This document shows, piece after piece, positions 59,800-64,000 of a DNA stretch of 64,000 nt. The stretch's first letter is position 1; every line of letters begins with the position of its first letter. Position numbers and translations under genes: made by a program. The notes under the pieces were generated by a model, which worked only from the letters and a program-made list of their open reading frames with translations, made no database searches and was not told the origin of the DNA. Origin of the DNA: Populus alba (lineage: Eukaryota > Streptophyta > Magnoliopsida > Malpighiales > Salicaceae); assembly GCF_005239225.2 (NCBI RefSeq), contig NC_133287.1, positions 19,534,519-19,598,518 of the forward strand, written 5' to 3'.

Positions 59800-60292
59800 A
59801 TCAAATGATAATGAGTTTGAATCTCATCATTTTTATTTATTTAATGAAAATTAAGCATAAAATAATGTAAATTTATGCAAGTTTCAAACTCAAAATGCTT
59901 TCATTTGAGAGGGTGTGTTTCAAAGTAATATAAATCATATATTGATTTTTTACCTAATTGTTTAAGATATTAAATTAAGATGCTTCTTCAACACCTTTCA
60001 TCTATGGAGAAGCTCTTACGACTCAGGATGAAAGAAACACCCGTGAGCTAAAGATTATACTAAAAATTTTAATATTATAACTCAAATGATTTTATTTCAC
60101 TTAAAAGGATTTGTTAGTAATATAAATCATATCTTCGAGACTTCACCTGATTATTTAAAATATTAAATTGAAATTATTCTTCAACATCTTTTATCTATGA
60201 AAGAATACTCATAACTCAAGATGAAAGAAACACTCTGTTAACTAAAAATTATGCTAAAAATTTTAAAATTATGACTCAAATGATTTTATTTT
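59800..60292 (+). repeat. Tandem duplication of a retroelement-like edge, unit about 185 bp
   Basis: Copies at about 59925-60104 and 60105-60292 share 'agtaatataaatcatat', 'cacct.attgtttaa.atattaaatt', 'cttcaaca.cttt.atctatg', 'actca.gatgaaagaaacac' and 'actcaaatgattttattt'. Just before it, 59800-59930 reads like 'gataatgagtttgaatctcatcattt...aaattaagcataaaataatgt', a tRNA-B-box-like phrase that I associate with the region next to Ty1/copia LTRs in plants. No coding domain is present. The link to copia elements is from memory and tentative. Confidence 0.55.
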
Positions 60293-60954
60293 TAATTAGT
60301 TTAGAGGTTGACTTGTTTTGGTCAACTTCATATATATATTCAATTTATTTTAAATAGATACTAGTTGATGTGATAAATTCATGATTCAAATTTTAAAATA
60401 TTCCGAACAATTTGGTATTCATATCTTGTTATCATGAAAGAAAGGAGTAATTAACATATTTAATATATTTTTTTATTTTTAATCAGATTGTTCAAGTAGA
60501 GTTCAACGGAATATGCCTTGCTGGTTTAACTCAAATTAATGTTTTTACTATTTGTCGTAAACTAATATCTTCTTTTGAGCATTTTCAGGACTCTAAACAT
60601 TATTTTTTGATCGGTCCCACAGCAAAGTGCCATCACAGAAGCTCTCAACTACAAAATTAAGAAACAATTAATGCAAACTTGCCCAAAATGGTCGGATGAT
60701 AGTACGAAGATCTTGTATGATTTATTTGCTAGCATTGCATTATTCTCAACATTTTTTTTTTAAAAATAAAATTGGTTGTACCTCTTTAATTCTCGAGAGT
60801 CGAGACTGCCTCTGAGTTTAGTTTTTATACATTTATAATGACATAGAAAGGTACGCAGAAGGAGATAAAAGAATAATACATGTATATATATATTTTTTTA
60901 GAATGATAATTTATAGCTTAAAAAAAATCTCACCAACAGTAATCCAAACTAGTC

Positions 60955-61152
60955 GGTTGTATGTTTAAAAGTAAAATAGAAGTTATTTTTTATTGTAAAA
61001 TATATTAAAATAATATTTTTTTTATTTTTAAAAATTATTTTTGACATCAACACATCAAACTAATTTAAAAACATAAAAAAAAAATTAATTTGAATTAAAA
61101 AAATTATTATTTTTTAAAAAAAATGCTTCCAAAATATAATATCAAACACATC
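60955..61152. repeat. AT-rich MITE-like element
   Basis: Left 'ggttgtatgtttaaaagtaaaa', core 'aaaaattatttttgacatcaacacatcaaactaatt', right 'atgcttccaaaatataatatcaaacac'. One of the better-preserved copies. Confidence 0.65.
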
Positions 61153-62781
61153 CATTTAACTGAAAATACAAGTCATGTTGAAGTCTTAATTTCTCAGAAT
61201 CAACTGGGCTGAAACAGGGACATCAGTTAGCATGTTTTTGTGTTTTTTTAAGCCAAATCGATGGATATTAACATTAATCACTCCGCACATGATGCCACCA
61301 CATCAGGACTTGTAGTGTGGCAGACGACGTGGTCTAAATTGGACCACAGGCGGCAACTGCCTTGCTTGGTTGTTGAGGGGTCTTCTTCCCTCTGAATTTT
61401 TCTTTTCTTTTCCCCCCCTTTTACGTAATGATAGGTTAGTTCCCGCAATGAAATTAGTAGAGAGACAATTCTTTTGCATGGAAATTGGACAACAATTATC
61501 TTAAATAAGCTTTTGGGGGGCATGACACCCCTAAAGTTTCTGAATCTTTTAAATTGACCCTTCACTTTCTTAGTTTTTTTCAAAATAGTGGAGCATCCGG
61601 CACCCCTAAAAAAATTGTATTTTCAATCCAGTCCTTTAACTTATCTTGTTTCGAGACAGATCCTAATGATTTTGTCTTTTGGCAGCTCTACTTACGAAAT
61701 CCTAATCCCATCTTCCGTATTGGCAAGTAATGAATGGTGAAGACTATGGATTTGTCTAAAAAAGGTTCTCAATTCCTGCTGGTCTATTTGTATCTAATTT
61801 CATTTACTTATATGTATAATTACGTGCTAGTAAGAACCTATAATTTGTAAGCTTTGTTTGTCTCATGGTCCCTCCATTTCTTATGTTGATCATTTAGCTC
61901 CTCTATGAAAAACTTTTGCACTCCGACCCTTACGCTTATAAATTATAGTTGTTCGGGCACCATGAGAGCAGGCGATGGTTACCATGTAGCAGCTATCAAG
62001 TGAGTTGGCTAGAGAAGGGGCCGAAAAATCAAGAATTAGAAATGTAGGGGGGTGGTAGGGCTATATTTTTTAGCGAGGTGGTTGAATGTATAAAATTGAA
62101 AGATGGGGGGACCATATGTGTAAATAAATCGGTTAAACTGTGGGTGACTGGGATCTGTGGGTGCTGGTGCAAGTGTGCAAAGTTGTCTGATTCCTCAGGA
62201 TATTCCCACCAAAGTTCCAAAACCCTTAAATAAATACAAGCAAGGGCAGACCGACAGACTTAAGCATGGATAACCTTTATAAATTAATATGATTGGAACG
62301 ATGAAAATTTATTAATTAATTATAAATTATATTTAAACTTAAAATTCAAGTTGGAAATAAATAAGAATATTATTTAATCAATATTATTAATTTACCAACT
62401 GTATTCCTACGCTCCTCTTTAATATAAATATGAAAAAAAATATAAATGAAGAATTAATTAAAAATGTTTCGAAGATTACACGCGATCTTATTGATTTGAT
62501 TGTTAAAACAATAGATGTTAGCATGTGTTTGGAGTCTACATATTAATAAGCACTTGTTAGATTTGCAATAACACTAAATTAAGGGGGCATGTTTCAAGCC
62601 TAGAGCCTTGTGTCAGATCCACAAGCACAGCCAATGGAATGTGCTTTTTCCTTCCATCATCTGATTTTACATCTCTCTCCCCGAGACCTTTTCTTCTTTC
62701 AATTTTCTTTTAATAGAAACATTTTGAAAGAAAATGTTCCCACTTGCACGAAACTTCACTACGGGCATCTCTGATTTATGG

Positions 62782-62999
62782 CATTTGGTATTGTGGTTTA
62801 AAAGTGTATTTTAAAAATTTAATTTTTTTTTTTTTTAAAGTATTTTTTTTTATTTTAAAGAATATATTTTTGATGTTTTTAAATCATTTTAATGTGCTGA
62901 TCTTCAAAAATAATTTTTAAAAAATAAAATAATATTATTGACATGTTTTTCTGAGTGAAAATCATTTTAAAAATCAACATTAACTACACTTCCAAACAC
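62782..62999. repeat. Best-preserved AT-rich MITE
   Basis: Left end ATTTGGTATTGTGGTTTAAAAGTGTATTTTA and right end TAAAAATCAACATTAACTACACTTCCAAACAC are imperfect inverted repeats of about 30 bases. Between them lie 'ttttaaatcattttaatgtgctgat' and 'caaaaataatttttaaaaaataaaat'. About 218 bp, no coding capacity. This copy defines the family ends used for the other calls. Whether it is a hAT, PIF/Harbinger or other derivative is not determinable here. Confidence 0.75.
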
Positions 63000-64000
63000 T
63001 TAACGTCCTAATTTGGACAATTTTAATGCGTTATTTTTATATCTAAAGTAAAAAATTATTTCATTCTGCGTAATATTAAATAACCATTTCAATATAAAAA
63101 AATTAAAATGAGATATAAAATATAATTTATATTTTTTTTAAATTAAAACCTGTCAACACTACCTAATAAAATAAAAATAATAAGATTTAAATTTATTATC
63201 ATCAACAAGTATTTGATATCATATTAAAAAAATAATTTTAACTTTAAATTTTAAATTTTTGAATAAGATATCAAAATATTATTTATATTATCCTCTTATA
63301 AATAATATTTTTTTTTTAAAAAATAAAATCTAAAAATAAGAATGTTGGTTTTTGAAACTGTCAATTAACGATGTTAACTTAATTAAATATTGTATTAAAT
63401 TATATAAAAAAAAAAAAACGACACGAAGGAATTTGTCCTCGTTATATAATTATGTTGTTAAATTGGTCAAATTAAATCTAGGGACATCTTAAATTTTATT
63501 CCTACGAGTTTAAGATTTAATGCCTCCATCAGATAGGCTTAATTGCTAACCATCTTCATTTCTGGCCTCCTTTCCATGAGATTTTTTCTAGTAGACTCAA
63601 TTGCTAATTTAGATGAGCCCTTCACCTCGCCTCCTCCTCCCACCACCACCCCTAATTAGGGCTGCCTTGTTCCGGTGACCTGAGCCCTAGATTTCACCGG
63701 TCATTGTCATTCACAGATGATAGTAAAGGGGAATTTGGATTGGGGTTTTGGTTACTGCGTTGTTACAGAGCACACCGACAATGCCTTATCTTTTTGGCAG
63801 GTAACCTAGATTTCCTATATGCTATGGAAATGTGTGGCTAATCACGATAATAAGGAGCCAAAAAGTTAGACGTGGCAACCCACCACGTTGAGCTTGGCTG
63901 CTGGAGCTTCCCATCTTTCTAATAATATAACCTACTTGCATTTATTCTTTTCATTTTCCCCTCAATATACGCGTTACGAGGGTGTGGGCCTACTCAATTT

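Larger units (their letters stand above)
56371..64000. other. AT-rich region without genes
   Basis: No gene is supportable in 7.6 kb. The region is built from local duplications (56660-58550 and 59925-60292), MITE-like elements (60955-61152 and 62782-62999), a TA microsatellite (57821-57856) and low-complexity AT DNA (63000-63420). The frames at 61278-61583 and 62029-62220 (minus) are not recognisable. The final 450 bases are less AT-rich and could be the beginning of a gene outside the window. Confidence 0.5.

Noticed and set aside
1..64000. CRISPR arrays, operons, prophage or bacterial mobile elements
   Set aside because: Nothing of the kind is present. The window is plant nuclear DNA with intron-containing genes.

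Overview
The window is nuclear DNA of a eudicot plant. Its genes carry GT-AG introns, its intergenic DNA is very AT-rich and full of short terminally inverted repeats, it has nuclear-type tRNA genes, and all recognisable genes are plant families. The recurring AT-rich elements that begin near GTTTGGTAT and end near ATACCAAAC look like the ones I know from poplar and willow, so Populus or a close relative is my best guess. That assignment is inference.

I rebuilt six protein genes exon by exon, and every junction keeps frame. From left to right they are: a phytosulfokine precursor (PSK, +, 7960-8433); an uncharacterised single-exon 317-residue protein with a DLN-type motif and a basic C-terminus (+, 14485-15438); a DUF7054 / At4g22758-like protein with an upstream ORF in its leader (+, 33002-33707); cytochrome bc1 subunit 9 (QCR9, -, 37717-39396), head to head with an HD2-type histone deacetylase (HDT, +, 40098-42453); the U2AF small subunit (U2AF35, -, 44306-45698); and a CSLA mannan synthase (-, 51784-55917). 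The unknown 317-residue gene brings the protein-gene count to seven. A decayed copy of the chloroplast import gene TIC100/EMB1211 lies at 20193-24545. Three tRNA genes are present: Leu-AAG at 2896-2975, Leu-UAA at 45933-46014 and Gly-UCC at 46092-46162.

Layout: 1-7600 is repeats and one tRNA. 7600-15700 holds PSK and the 317-residue gene, separated by 6 kb of mostly featureless DNA. 15.7-32.4 kb is repeat-rich and contains the TIC100 relic and a four-unit tandem array of about 285 bp. 32.4-46.2 kb is the gene-dense core (DUF7054, QCR9, HDT, U2AF35, two tRNAs), though about 4 kb of it (33.7-37.7 kb) is gene-free. 46.2-51.8 kb is gene-poor. 51.8-56.4 kb is CSLA. 56.4-64 kb is AT-rich DNA built from local duplications.

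The genes form no pathway or cluster. They are ordinary unlinked plant functions: peptide signalling, chromatin, splicing, respiration and wall mannan synthesis. I found no convincing new biological system. The points most worth checking are the 32-codon upstream ORF, the duplicated site-II block in the QCR9/HDT shared promoter, the TIC100 relic with its MORN region replaced by repeat DNA, and the uncharacterised 317-residue protein.
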